A stretch of 33,929 nt of DNA from DATNNN01 sp035601815 (GCA_035601815.1 DATNNN010000052.1:1-33929), one strand, 5' to 3'. Numbered from the stretch's first letter, positions 1 through 7,476 are shown. Made by a program: numbers and translations. The notes: a model not told the origin generated them from the letters alone.

Positions 1-228
1 GTCGGCGCCGACGGCGCCGCGGTGCTCGAGATTGAGCAGGATGGTGAGCGCGTCCTCGACGATCTTGTGCGACTTCTTGCCCTTGATATCGGCGATGAAG
101 CCGACGCCGCAGGCGTCGGATTCGCGCGTCGGATCGAACAAGCCGAAGGGCTGCGGCAACGGGTGAGCGTCGGCGCGGATCTGCGATCCGTTCCGGCTTC
201 CGTACTTCGCTCGACATCCCTTCGCCAT
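1..228 (-). CDS. gltB: Glutamate synthase (NADPH) large subunit, N-terminal part
   Basis: This is the first 76 codons of the large subunit of glutamate synthase, cut by the window edge. The enzyme makes two glutamates from glutamine and 2-oxoglutarate in cytoplasmic ammonia assimilation. The visible part has the class II glutamine amidotransferase start: a propeptide of 39 residues, then SDACGVGF with Cys40, which becomes the N-terminal nucleophile after processing, then DIKGKKSH and NLEHRGAVGAD, typical of GltB. The ATG at 228-226 is preceded by a GAGGA-type ribosome site about eight bases away. The full protein is normally about 1500 residues, so most of it lies left of the window. The gene is divergent from the secreted protein at 688. 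Confidence 0.93.
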   Translation of the reverse strand, partial: MAKGCRAKYGSRNGSQIRADAHPLPQPFGLFDPTRESDACGVGFIADIKGKKSHKIVEDALTILLNLEHRGAVGAD

Positions 229-687
229 CGTCTCGTCCTCAGCGCCATTTTCGCGCCGTTCGCGGCAGGCTCGCCTCGCGGCGGTCCGCCATTGATCTCG
301 ATCCCTTCTTCCGGATGAGCGGTTCGCTTCTCTCGGCTCCGCTCGAGCCCGTCGCCCGGGTAAGTCGGCGCGACTATGATCCGCGTTTCGCGGCTCCGCG
401 CTAGCGGCGTTTTCGTTTCGAGTTCAGCGCGCCGGTCGCCATAGTGCCCGCTCAAATGGGACAGTATCACTGTCCTATTCTTCATAACATGCCAGATTTC
501 CTGTCGCCCCACAAGCGCCAACCGAACGGATATTGCGAATTTGCTTGTTCGGACGAAATAAAACGTCGGCCGTGGTTAACTGGCGGCAACCGCGCTCGCG
601 CAAAACCTCCGTCTTTCAGTCGCGGCCACGCCGTATTCCGGTGTCGCACTGGGGCCGTTCTCGATTCCAATCTTGAAGGGGCGCGAC
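229..687. other. Divergent intergenic region, no gene seen
   Basis: This stretch separates gltB (minus) from the secreted protein starting at 688 (plus), so it must hold both promoters. The only clear structure is a perfect short inverted repeat at 459-475. Short open frames here on either strand have no recognisable sequence and no convincing ribosome site. The part from about 455 to 560 is richer in A and T than its surroundings, as expected for promoter DNA. Confidence 0.6.
459..475. promoter_or_regulatory. Perfect inverted repeat, possible operator
   Basis: GGACAGT, a three-base spacer ATC, then ACTGTCC: seven-base arms with perfect symmetry. There is no T-run after it on either strand, so it is not a terminator. 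It lies about 230 bases upstream of gltB and 213 upstream of the secreted protein at 688. The geometry fits a dimeric regulator site, but I do not recognise the factor. Confidence 0.35.
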
Positions 688-1356
688 ATGTTCCAGCTGA
701 GATCGATCCTCGCGGCGCCGCTCGCGCTTGCGGCGTTCGCGGCAGTGCCGGCCAGCGCGCAATACTATCCGGGACCGCCGCCCGGCTACGTCGGACCGGA
801 ATTCCGGATCATCCCCGAGCCCGAGATCGTGAGCATCCTGCGCTCGCTGGGCTTCACGCCGATCGGGCGGCCGCGCCTGCAGGGCCGGCTGTGGATCGTG
901 CGCGCGCTCGGCGAGGATGAGACCCCCATGCGCGTCGTGCTCGACGCTTCGAGCGGCGAGGTGGTCGACGCGATCGCCATCGCTCCGGGGGCGTCGCCGC
1001 TCGCACGCCGCTACGGCATGGTCCCCGGCGAGCTCGACGATCCGGAATACCGCGACTACCCGCCGGCCCCGCGCGTCTATCCGCGGCAGCCCGGCCCGCG
1101 GGTGATCTATCGCGATCGCGACGTATTCTACGATGACGACCTTCCGCCGCCGCCCGCGGCAGTCGGCCCGCGCTCAAGCATCGACAATCCGCGAGGGATC
1201 CAGGCGCGCCGCGAGCCGGCGCAGGAAAAGCGCGCCGCGGTGCCGACCCCGCGGCCGAAGCCTTCGGAAATCGCGACGGCCGGAAAAGACCCAACTGTCA
1301 CTGGCAGCTTACCGCCGACGAGCCAGCCGCTTCCGCCGGTCAATCCACTGGAATAA
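688..1356 (+). CDS. Secreted proline-rich protein with a PepSY-like domain
   Basis: I recognise no named family. The protein has 222 residues and begins with a signal peptide ending in VPASA-Q, so it should be periplasmic. Residues around 40-100 form a compact alpha/beta segment (GFTPIGRPRLQGRLW, then RVVLDASSGEVVDAI) that resembles PepSY-type repeats and the gene at 2107. The rest is rich in Pro and Arg and low in complexity. I chose the ATG at 688 because GAAGGGG lies six bases upstream; an in-frame TTG at 673 would add five residues ahead of the signal peptide. The gene ends just before a strong bidirectional terminator shared with hsp20. Function unknown. Confidence 0.75.
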   Translation: MFQLRSILAAPLALAAFAAVPASAQYYPGPPPGYVGPEFRIIPEPEIVSILRSLGFTPIGRPRLQGRLWIVRALGEDETPMRVVLDASSGEVVDAIAIAPGASPLARRYGMVPGELDDPEYRDYPPAPRVYPRQPGPRVIYRDRDVFYDDDLPPPPAAVGPRSSIDNPRGIQARREPAQEKRAAVPTPRPKPSEIATAGKDPTVTGSLPPTSQPLPPVNPLE

Positions 1357-1375
1357 CCGGGTCCGCCGCAAACAA

Positions 1376-1401
1376 AAAGGGCGCCCGTGAGGGCGCCCTT
1401 T
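1376..1401. terminator. Bidirectional intrinsic terminator
   Basis: Perfect eleven-base arms AAAGGGCGCCC (1376-1386) and GGGCGCCCTTT (1391-1401) enclose a GTGA loop. The plus strand ends in TTT; the minus strand runs into TTTTTG. It sits between two converging genes, the secreted protein at 688 and hsp20, and should stop both. Confidence 0.88.
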
Positions 1402-1422
1402 CCATTTGGCGAAGCGGATTCC

Positions 1423-1884
1423 TCAGGCAGCTTTTGCCTTGGCGTCGATCACCTGTGGCTTGCCGTTGCCGATGGGAATCTGGCGCGGCTTCATGGCCTC
1501 GGGAATCTCACGCACGAGGTCGACGTGCAGGAGCCCGTTCACCAGGTTCGCGCCCACGACCTTCACATTGTCGGCGAGCTCGAAGCGGCGCTCGAAGGCG
1601 CGCGCGGCGATGCCCTGGTAAAGAACCTCGTCTGCGTTCTTGCCGTTTGGCTGCTTCTCACCGCGGATGGTGAGGGTGTTCTCCTTCGCCTCGATCGAGA
1701 GCTCCTGGTCGGCGAAGCCGGCCACCGCGAGGGTGATGCGATAGGCGTTCTCGCCGGTGCGCTCGATGTTGTAGGGCGGGTAGCTCGGCGCCGCGTCGAC
1801 GCCCGCGAACGAATCGAGGAGCGAGAACAGGCGGTCGTAGCCGACGGTGGAGCGGTAGAGGGGAGTGAGATCGAACGTACGCAT
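1423..1884 (-). CDS. Small heat shock protein, Hsp20 family
   Basis: This is a 153-residue alpha-crystallin type chaperone that holds unfolding proteins in the cytoplasm until the DnaK and ClpB systems refold them. The N-terminus (MRTFDLTPLYRSTVGYDRLF) is that of the rhizobial HspA/IbpA class. The crystallin domain runs from about residue 35 (PPYNIERTGENAYRI) through AVAGF and ELSIEAKENTLTIRGEK to NGLLHVDLVREIPE. A C-terminal I-x-I-like anchor (RQIPI) follows. The ATG at 1884 sits behind a strong AAGGAGGA ribosome site, which is itself part of a likely RNA thermometer. The upstream region also has a heat-shock sigma factor promoter. The gene is monocistronic and ends at the bidirectional terminator at 1376-1401. 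Confidence 0.95.
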   Translation of the reverse strand: MRTFDLTPLYRSTVGYDRLFSLLDSFAGVDAAPSYPPYNIERTGENAYRITLAVAGFADQELSIEAKENTLTIRGEKQPNGKNADEVLYQGIAARAFERRFELADNVKVVGANLVNGLLHVDLVREIPEAMKPRQIPIGNGKPQVIDAKAKAA

Positions 1885-1965
1885 GGCATATCCTCCTTTG
1901 AAGCGACATGCAGATGGCCCGCCGAAGCCGGGCCGGTTAAGTGCGCAGCCCGATCGGGCCTGCGC
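1885..1965 (-). promoter_or_regulatory. ROSE-type RNA thermometer in the hsp20 leader
   Basis: Reading the minus strand, the roughly 80-base leader folds into three hairpins. The first is GCGCAG-GCCCG / CGGGC-TGCGC (1965-1943). The second is GGCCCGGC-TTCG-GCGGGCC (1934-1916). The last, at about 1908-1886, pairs TCGCTT with the ribosome site AAGGAGGA. The U-Y-G-C-U motif facing the Shine-Dalgarno sequence just before the start codon is the hallmark of ROSE elements in rhizobial small heat shock genes. Heat melts the last hairpin and frees the ribosome site. The sequence shows the motif and the pairing; the function is inferred from the family. Confidence 0.75.
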
Positions 1966-1972
1966 GAGCGCC

Positions 1973-2000
1973 ATATGGGTAGGGTTGCGGCGTCCGCAAG
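1973..2000 (-). promoter_or_regulatory. RpoH (sigma-32) type promoter of hsp20
   Basis: On the minus strand CTTGCGG (2000-1994) is followed after 14 bases by CCCATAT (1979-1973), close to the sigma-32 pattern CTTGAAA...CCCCATNT. Transcription would start at about 1966, exactly where the first leader hairpin begins. Confidence 0.72.
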
Positions 2001-2106
2001 GGGCCGACCCATTCGGTAAACCATTGATAACCATCAGTTATTAGCTAGGAAAATAGCTATGTGATTTTGACTCGTTTTTCCCACCCAACCCGTTCAAAAG
2101 ATTTCC

Positions 2107-2466
2107 ATGCACTGGCGTCCGGCACTGATCATCGCGCTTCTGGCGGGACTGGCCGCCGCGCCGGCATATGCCCAGGATCCCGGGCAAAAGGCGCCAGTCA
2201 TTCCGCGTCCCGCGACAGTGGAGAACTACGATTATTTCGACGATCCCGGCGTGGGCAGCATTCCGCGGCCGCTGGGTGCTGGCGAAGTCACGACGCTCTT
2301 GCAGGCGCGCGGCTTTAAGGACGTGGCGGTGCTCCGCCAGCGCGGGGCGAACTTCGTGGCGGAAGCGACGGGCAAGCTCGGCGAGCGGGTCCGCCTCGTG
2401 GTCAACGGCCGCACCGGCGGCATCGACGGCGCGCGCGTAATCGTGCCGCCGCGCCGGCGCAAATGA
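2107..2466 (+). CDS. Small secreted protein with a PepSY-like domain
   Basis: This is a 119-residue protein with a signal peptide (MHWRPALIIALLAGLAAAPAYA-Q), so it is exported. After a short linker, residues 57-112 (AGEVTTLLQARGFKDV through RVRLVVNGRTGGID to ARVIVPP) have the same order of helix, strands and a G/D turn as the secreted protein at 688, which suggests that they are distant paralogues. It ends with a basic RRRK tail. No catalytic motif is visible. The ribosome site is weak. It is separated from hsp20 by the divergent heat-shock promoter region. Function unknown. Confidence 0.7.
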   Translation: MHWRPALIIALLAGLAAAPAYAQDPGQKAPVIPRPATVENYDYFDDPGVGSIPRPLGAGEVTTLLQARGFKDVAVLRQRGANFVAEATGKLGERVRLVVNGRTGGIDGARVIVPPRRRK

Positions 2467-2548
2467 AGGGGCCGTTGCGGAGCGGCCGCGCGCGTTGTAA
2501 CGCTCGCCCCCGCCGCGGACGCGAGCGCGGCGTGATCGCGATCGGATA

Positions 2549-3514
2549 ATGAGCCTCCTCGACATTGCGGCGAACCCGGTGCCGGCCGGCGCGGTGACCG
2601 GGTATCTCGAAACCAGCGACGGGGTGCGCATCCGCTACGCCCGCTGGACGCCGCTCGCCGCGCGGCGCGGCACCGTGTGCCTGCTCACCGGCCGCACTGA
2701 CATGATCGAGAAGTATTTCGAGGTGATCAGCGAGTTGCGCGAACGCGGGTTCGCTGTCGCCGCGCTCGACTGGCGCGGGCAGGGCGGCTCGCAGCGCCTG
2801 CTCTCCGATCCGCGCAAGGGGCACGTGCGGCGCTTCGAAGACTATCAGCTCGACCTCGAGGCGCTGATACGCGAGGTCGTGCTGCCCGACTGTCCGCCGC
2901 CGCTGTTCGCGCTCGCCCATTCCATGGGCGGTGCGATCCTGATCGAAGCGGTGCAGAAGGGCCGGCGCTGGTTCGATCGCATCGTCGTCACCTCGCCGAT
3001 GATCGGCTTTACCGGCCTCACGGCCGCGCCTTTCGCGCGCACGGCGGTGACGCTGGGCGCCTGGCTCGGTCTCGGCCGCTCCTACATCCCGGGCGGCGGG
3101 CCGACGGCCGTCACCAACCGCCCCTTCCTCGGCAACCCGATCACCTCCGATCTCATCCGCTACGAGCGCACCGCGGCGATCGTGCAGACCAATCCCGATC
3201 TCGCGCTCGGCTCGCCGACCATCGGCTGGACCTACGCGGCTTATCGCCTGGTCGACACCTTTGCCGACCCGACCTATCCGTCGGCGCTGCGCCAGCCCAT
3301 GCTGCTGCTCGCCGCCGGTGAGGATCGCATCGTGTCGTCGCCGGCGATCGAGCGCTTCGCTTTTCGTCTGCGCGCCGGCGCCCATCTCGTGATCAACGGC
3401 AGCCGCCACGAGATTCTGATGGAGCGCGACATCATCCGCGAGCAGTTCTGGGCGGCCTTTGACGCGTTCGTTCCGGGCACGCCGCTCGTGACGGGAACGG
3501 CACTCTATCGCTGA
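2549..3514 (+). CDS. Alpha/beta hydrolase, lysophospholipase-like
   Basis: This 321-residue serine hydrolase resembles monoacylglycerol lipase and lysophospholipase L2 (PldB). The nucleophile elbow is AHSMGG with Ser125, the acid is Asp259 in AAGEDRIVS, and the base is His287 in GSRHEILME, spaced as in this family. LDWRGQGGS at about residues 73-81 is the conserved strand and turn near the oxyanion hole. There is no signal peptide, so it is likely cytoplasmic or loosely membrane-bound. It probably hydrolyses lysophospholipids or monoacylglycerols, but the substrate cannot be read from the sequence. It starts 82 bases after the previous gene and converges on hisN with only two bases between the stops. 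Confidence 0.85.
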   Translation: MSLLDIAANPVPAGAVTGYLETSDGVRIRYARWTPLAARRGTVCLLTGRTDMIEKYFEVISELRERGFAVAALDWRGQGGSQRLLSDPRKGHVRRFEDYQLDLEALIREVVLPDCPPPLFALAHSMGGAILIEAVQKGRRWFDRIVVTSPMIGFTGLTAAPFARTAVTLGAWLGLGRSYIPGGGPTAVTNRPFLGNPITSDLIRYERTAAIVQTNPDLALGSPTIGWTYAAYRLVDTFADPTYPSALRQPMLLLAAGEDRIVSSPAIERFAFRLRAGAHLVINGSRHEILMERDIIREQFWAAFDAFVPGTPLVTGTALYR

Positions 3515-3516
3515 GA

Positions 3517-4299
3517 TCAGCCGGCGAGGAGCTTCAGCGCTTGCGCGTGCACGCGCTTGTCGCCGGCGGCGATGATGCGGCCACCCTTGAGCGCACTGCC
3601 GCCGTTCCAGTCGGTGACCATGCCGCCGGCGCCCTCGATGATCGGGATGAGCGGCACGATGTCGTGGGCCTTGAGGCCGGCCTCGATCACGAGGTCGACG
3701 TAGCCGGCGGCGACCATGCAATAGGCGTAGCAGTCGCCGCCGTAGCGCGCGAGCCGCGCCCGCTTCTCCACCTCGGCGTAGCGCGCGCGCTCGTCGTCGC
3801 GCATCAGCATCGGGCTCGTCGTGAACAGGACGGCATCGGCGATGCTGGCGCACGCCCGCGTCGCCATGCGCCGGTCGCCGGCGGGGCCGCGATAGCGCGT
3901 GCCTTGCCCATCGCCGAAGAACTGCTCGCCGATGAACGGCTGGTGCATCATGCCGTAGACCGGCGCGCCGTCCTTGAGGAGGCCGATGAGCGTGCCCCAT
4001 GCCGGCATGCCGGCGATGAACGATTTCGTCCCGTCGATGGGATCGAGCACCCAGACAAACGGCGCGTCCGGCCGGTCGTCGCCGAATTCCTCGCCAATGA
4101 TGCCGTGGTCGGGGAAGGTGGAGCCGATCAAGGCCCGCATTGCTTGCTCGGCGGCGCGGTCGGCGGCGGTCACCGGATCGAAAGCGGCGCCGCGGCTCTT
4201 GTCCTCGACCCCGAGGGCGGTGCGGAAATAGGGCCGGATCGCATCGCCGGCGACGCGGGCGAGTTCCTCGACGAACGCCGCGAAATCGACCGCACCCAT
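3517..4299 (-). CDS. hisN: Histidinol-phosphatase, inositol monophosphatase family
   Basis: This 260-residue Mg-dependent phosphatase belongs to the inositol monophosphatase fold. Metal ligands are visible: Glu70 in IIGEEFG, Asp86 and Asp89 in WVLDPIDGTKSF, and Asp213 in KAHDIVPLIP. The GEEFGDDR and KAHD variants are those of the HisN subgroup that converts histidinol phosphate to histidinol in Alphaproteobacteria and Actinobacteria; inositol monophosphatase is the main alternative. I chose the ATG at 4299 because GGAGG lies a few bases upstream; the open frame extends further but without such a site. The protein is cytoplasmic. It is divergent from the MFS gene and converges on the hydrolase at 2549. 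Confidence 0.87.
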   Translation of the reverse strand: MGAVDFAAFVEELARVAGDAIRPYFRTALGVEDKSRGAAFDPVTAADRAAEQAMRALIGSTFPDHGIIGEEFGDDRPDAPFVWVLDPIDGTKSFIAGMPAWGTLIGLLKDGAPVYGMMHQPFIGEQFFGDGQGTRYRGPAGDRRMATRACASIADAVLFTTSPMLMRDDERARYAEVEKRARLARYGGDCYAYCMVAAGYVDLVIEAGLKAHDIVPLIPIIEGAGGMVTDWNGGSALKGGRIIAAGDKRVHAQALKLLAG

Positions 4300-4445
4300 G
4301 CCGCCTCCTAAAAAGGTCGTGCACCTCATAGACGCGCCATGTGCGGCGGGCAACGCTCTAATTCCGGGAGGCGCATTGCCGGGTGTGGCTGCCCATGGCA
4401 ATGGCTTGGTACCGGCGCCGATAGAAGCGCCGGCGGAGGAACGTC

Positions 4446-5740
4446 GTGGAAGGTGCCGGTGGCGAACGGCTGCCCAAGATCGCCGTGGGAACGGCGATCG
4501 CTCTGATCGCGGCGCTCGTCGGCACGCACGTCATGAGCCAGTTCCTGCGCAACTCCATCGGCGTTATCGCGCCCAACCTCGCGCAGGACATCGGCCTCGG
4601 CGCCGCAGGCATCGGCCTTCTGTCGAGCGCCTTCTTTCTTTCCTTCGCCGCGGCGCAGATCCCGGTCGGCATCGCCATCGACTATTACGGGCCACGCCGC
4701 GTGATGTCGTCGTGCGTGGCGATCATGGTGCTCGGCGTCTCGGTCTTCGCCTTCGGCGCCAACGCGGAGGCGTTGCTGCTCGGCCGCGTGCTCATGGGGC
4801 TCGGCTGCTCGAGCTTCTTCATGGGGCCGCTCGTGGTCTACGGCCGCTGGTTCTCGCCCGACCGCTTCTCGACGCTCACCGGCGTGCAGCTCGGCGTGTC
4901 GGGCATGGGCATGCTCGCGGCAACCGCGCCGCTCGCCTACGGCACGGCCACGATCGGCTGGCGCCCGAGCTTCCTCGTCATCGCGGCGTTGGGCGTGGCG
5001 CTCGGCGTCATCATGTTCGCTGTCGTGCGCGACGACCCGCCGGGGCGAACACCGCCGCCGCGAACGGACAGCTTGGCTCACTCGATGCGCGGACTCGCGC
5101 AGGTGGTGCGCGTGCCGTCGCTCGTGCCCGTGTTCGTCATGAACGTGTTCACTTACTCGGCGATCGTAACGGTGCTCGGTCTATGGGCCGGGCCGTACCT
5201 TTCGCACGTCTACGGCTACGACATCGAAGCGCGCGGGAACTTGCTGTTCGTGCTCGCCTTCGTCTACGTGACGGCGACGCTCTTGTGGGGCCCACCGACC
5301 GGCTGTTCCAGAGCTACAAGAAGCCGGTGATCATCGGCGCGCTCGCCACCGTCACGCTGCTCGCATGGCTTGCCGTGGTCGGGCGGCCGGACACGCCCTT
5401 GCTCGTCACCTGGTTCGTGCTCCTGGGATTGGCCGCGGGCTTCTCGCCGGTGTTGACGGCGCACAACCGCGCATTGTTTCCCCCGGCCCTCATGGGCCGC
5501 GGGCTCACGGTGATGAATCTCGGCACCATGGGCGGTGTCTTCCTCATGCAAGCGCTGACCGGCGCGGTGGTGGGATTATTCGACGCGCCGGGTGGCGTTT
5601 ATCCACTCGACGCCTATCGGGCGGCGTTCGCGGTGGAGGCACTGCTCTTGGGCTTGGCGACGCTCCTGTATTTGTTGGCCCGCGATCCCCGAGAATCCGG
5701 CCTGCACAAGGTGTCGCAGCAGGGCCACACTGCGACATAA
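4446..5740 (+). pseudogene. MFS transporter, split by a single-base frameshift
   Basis: Two overlapping frames together make one 12-helix major facilitator protein of about 430 residues. The first frame, from a GTG at 4446 behind GGAGGA, covers helices 1 to about 8, with the loop 2-3 motif DYYGPRRVM and the helix 4 LGRVLMGLG. After GGGGCCC at 5287-5293 it slips into a tail ending CSRATRSR. The sister frame resumes with DRLFQSYKKPVI and runs through helices 9-12 to the TAA at 5740. Adding one base after 5293 restores L-W-G-P-x-D-R-L-F, so a C was probably lost from a GC run, either in the genome or in the assembly. Substrate unknown. Otherwise the gene looks intact. Confidence 0.85.
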
Positions 5741-5757
5741 ATGCCGCATTTATCCAC

Positions 5758-5786
5758 TTGCGGCTGTTGCAGCGCGGTGGCATATT
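5758..5786 (+). promoter_or_regulatory. Sigma-70 type promoter of the small RNA
   Basis: TTGCGG (5758-5763), a 17-base spacer and CATATT (5781-5786). The predicted start at about 5793 coincides with the base of the first sRNA hairpin, which supports both calls. Confidence 0.6.
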
Positions 5787-5792
5787 GTTGCG

Positions 5793-5884
5793 GTGCGATA
5801 GCGCGATGGCGTCGCGTTATCGCCGCCCTCCTTGGGCGTTTCCTCCCTAGACTTGGGCCGCTGGGCAACCAGCGGCCCTTTTTC
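5793..5884 (+). ncRNA. Trans-acting sRNA of suhB/alpha-r14 type
   Basis: A roughly 90-base transcript is outlined by its own promoter and terminator. It folds into a 12-pair stem with one G-U (5795-5806 with 5812-5823), a second hairpin CGCCC-TCCTT-GGGCG (5824-5838) and a single-stranded TTTCCTCCCT (5839-5848). The terminator hairpin (5855-5878) follows, with a T-run. CU-rich anti-Shine-Dalgarno motifs exposed in a loop and a linker, ahead of a strong terminator, are the hallmark of the rhizobial suhB/alpha-r14 (NfeR1-like) sRNAs, which pair with ribosome sites of transport mRNAs. Family assignment is from memory of its motif; structure and signals are seen directly. It is not simply the 3' end of the MFS gene. 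Confidence 0.7.
5855..5883 (+). terminator. Intrinsic terminator of the sRNA
   Basis: GGGCCGCTGG (5855-5864), loop GCAA and CCAGCGGCCC (5869-5878) form a perfect ten-pair stem followed by TTTTTC. It also ends any read-through from the MFS gene upstream. Confidence 0.92.
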
Positions 5885-6021
5885 TTTCAAGGGCTTGAAT
5901 ACCTTTTTGACGACGACGCGATGAATCGCAGGTGACGGATTGCCGTCGCCGCAAAGGCGAGTCGCGGCGCCAAGAGTGCGGCGCAAACGTTAGGTCAGCG
6001 ACACTGACCGTAATTTCGCGG

Positions 6022-6909
6022 CTACTCGGCGGCGTCGCGGAGCGGCGCGATCTGCGTAGTTGCCGCCGCGAGCGCGCTCACCATGCGCCCGAGATCGGCG
6101 CGCACCGCCTCGAAGCGGTCGCTCTTGCGGTACTCGCGCTCCTCCATGTAGAGGGCGCGGTTGATCTCGATCTGCACCGCATGCAGTCCGGCGGCCGGGT
6201 CGCCGTAGTGCTCGGTGATGAAGCCGCCGGCATACGGCTTGTTGCGCAACACCGCGTAGCCCAGTGCGCGCAGCGATTCTTCGATCACGTCGGTGACCGC
6301 CGGCGCGCAACTCGTGCCATAGCGGTCGCCGAGCACCATGTCGGCACGTGGGCGCTCTTCGCGTCCGCCGGCGTTCGACGGCATGGAGTGGCAGTCGAGG
6401 AGAACGGCAAGCCCGAACGTGGACTGGGCCTGCAGGACCAGACGCCGCAGGGCCCGGTGATAGGGCTTGTAATAGAGCTCGATGCGCCTCAGCGCCTCGT
6501 CCACCGGCAGCCGGCGGTCATAGATCTCGCGGGCGTCGCCGACGACACGGGCGATGGTGCCGAGGCCGCCGGCCACTCGCAGCGAGCGCGTGTTGGCGAA
6601 CGCCGGAAGGCGACCGTCGAACATGCGCGGGTCGAGCTCGTAGGGCTCCCGGTTCACGTCGAGGAATGCCCGCGGGAAATGCGCCCGCATCAGCGGCGCT
6701 CCGTGCCGGACCGCGTCGGCGAACAGCTCGTCCACGAAGGTGTCCTCGGAACGGCGAAGGCCCGGGAGATCCAGCCGGCTCATGGTGAGGAAATCGGCCG
6801 GGTACGATCGGCCGCTATGGGGCGAATTGCACACCACCGGCCCGCCGAGGATCTCGGGCTCGGTAACCTCGAAGGCGGGGTCGAGCTCTTGGACGATGCG
6901 GGCGCTCAT
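6022..6909 (-). CDS. N-formylglutamate amidohydrolase
   Basis: This 295-residue metal-dependent hydrolase releases formate and glutamate from N-formylglutamate, the last step of one histidine degradation route. Family features are CNSPHSGRSYP near the N-terminus (His31), SEDTFVDELF, LLDCHSMPS and the C-terminal ITEHYGDPAAGLHAVQIEINR; the conserved His, Glu and Asp are candidate metal ligands. I chose the ATG at 6909, which gives the usual family N-terminus; its ribosome site is weak, and a TTG at 6957 would add 16 residues. No other hut gene lies nearby. In rhizobia this gene is commonly found next to cpdR, as here, where the two are divergent. It may serve general formyl-amino-acid hydrolysis. 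Confidence 0.9.
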   Translation of the reverse strand: MSARIVQELDPAFEVTEPEILGGPVVCNSPHSGRSYPADFLTMSRLDLPGLRRSEDTFVDELFADAVRHGAPLMRAHFPRAFLDVNREPYELDPRMFDGRLPAFANTRSLRVAGGLGTIARVVGDAREIYDRRLPVDEALRRIELYYKPYHRALRRLVLQAQSTFGLAVLLDCHSMPSNAGGREERPRADMVLGDRYGTSCAPAVTDVIEESLRALGYAVLRNKPYAGGFITEHYGDPAAGLHAVQIEINRALYMEEREYRKSDRFEAVRADLGRMVSALAAATTQIAPLRDAAE

Positions 6910-7081
6910 GCAGGAGGTCTCGGGCTCGCGGAGGGGATTCGCGCCCCCATTCTGCAAGGGGTTTGGGGCTCTTGTGAAGGGCGCCGGCGGCTAATTCGCG
7001 GCGCCTTCACCGGCCGTTTACCGGCGATGGTGCTTATGTTGGGGTCAGCGTTAGTAAAGCCCAGTACGGGCGGCGGGGCGT

Positions 7082-7441
7082 ATGCACAAGATCCTATTGG
7101 CGGAAGACGACGGCGACATGCGCCGTTTTCTCGAGAAGGCGCTGGCGAACGCCGGCTACGAGGTGGTGGCTTTCGACAACGGGCGCTCGGCCTATGACCG
7201 GCTGCGCGAGGAGCCCTTCGAGCTTCTGCTCACCGATATCGTCATGCCCGAGATGGACGGAATCGAGCTCGCCCGGCGCGCCACCGAGATCGATCCGGAT
7301 CTCAAGGTGATGTTCATCACCGGCTTCGCTGCCGTCGCGCTCAACGCCGACAACAAGGCCCCCAAGGACGCGAAGGTGCTGTCCAAGCCCTTCCACCTCA
7401 AGGATCTGGTGAACGAGGTCGAGCGTTTGCTCGCGGCCTGA
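7082..7441 (+). CDS. cpdR: Single-domain response regulator CpdR
   Basis: This 119-residue stand-alone receiver domain directs the ClpXP protease to the cell pole and to cell-cycle substrates when it is unphosphorylated. Acidic residues Glu8, Asp9 and Asp10, the phosphoacceptor Asp52 in LLLTDIVMPEMDG, Thr80 in FITGF and Lys102 in VLSKPF are all present. The sequence, including the start MHKILLAEDDGDMRRFL, matches rhizobial CpdR. It ends in Ala-Ala, the C-terminal signal through which Caulobacter CpdR is itself degraded by ClpXP. There is no DNA-binding domain. Its phosphate should come from the CckA-ChpT relay, encoded elsewhere. Upstream is the divergent formylglutamate hydrolase; downstream is tRNA-Val. 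Confidence 0.92.
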   Translation: MHKILLAEDDGDMRRFLEKALANAGYEVVAFDNGRSAYDRLREEPFELLLTDIVMPEMDGIELARRATEIDPDLKVMFITGFAAVALNADNKAPKDAKVLSKPFHLKDLVNEVERLLAA

Positions 7442-7447
7442 CCGAGC

Positions 7448-7476
7448 TTGCGCCCCTTTCCTTGAGCCGATATAGA
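7448..7476 (+). promoter_or_regulatory. Promoter of tRNA-Val (and rpmJ)
   Basis: TTGCGC (7448-7453), a 17-base spacer and TATAGA (7471-7476). The predicted start near 7483 leaves a leader of about ten bases before the tRNA. It is placed immediately after the cpdR stop. Confidence 0.6.

Noticed and set aside
5932..7197. Open frame of 421 codons on the plus strand
   Set aside because: It covers the N-formylglutamate amidohydrolase in reverse and runs into cpdR in another frame; no protein family is seen.
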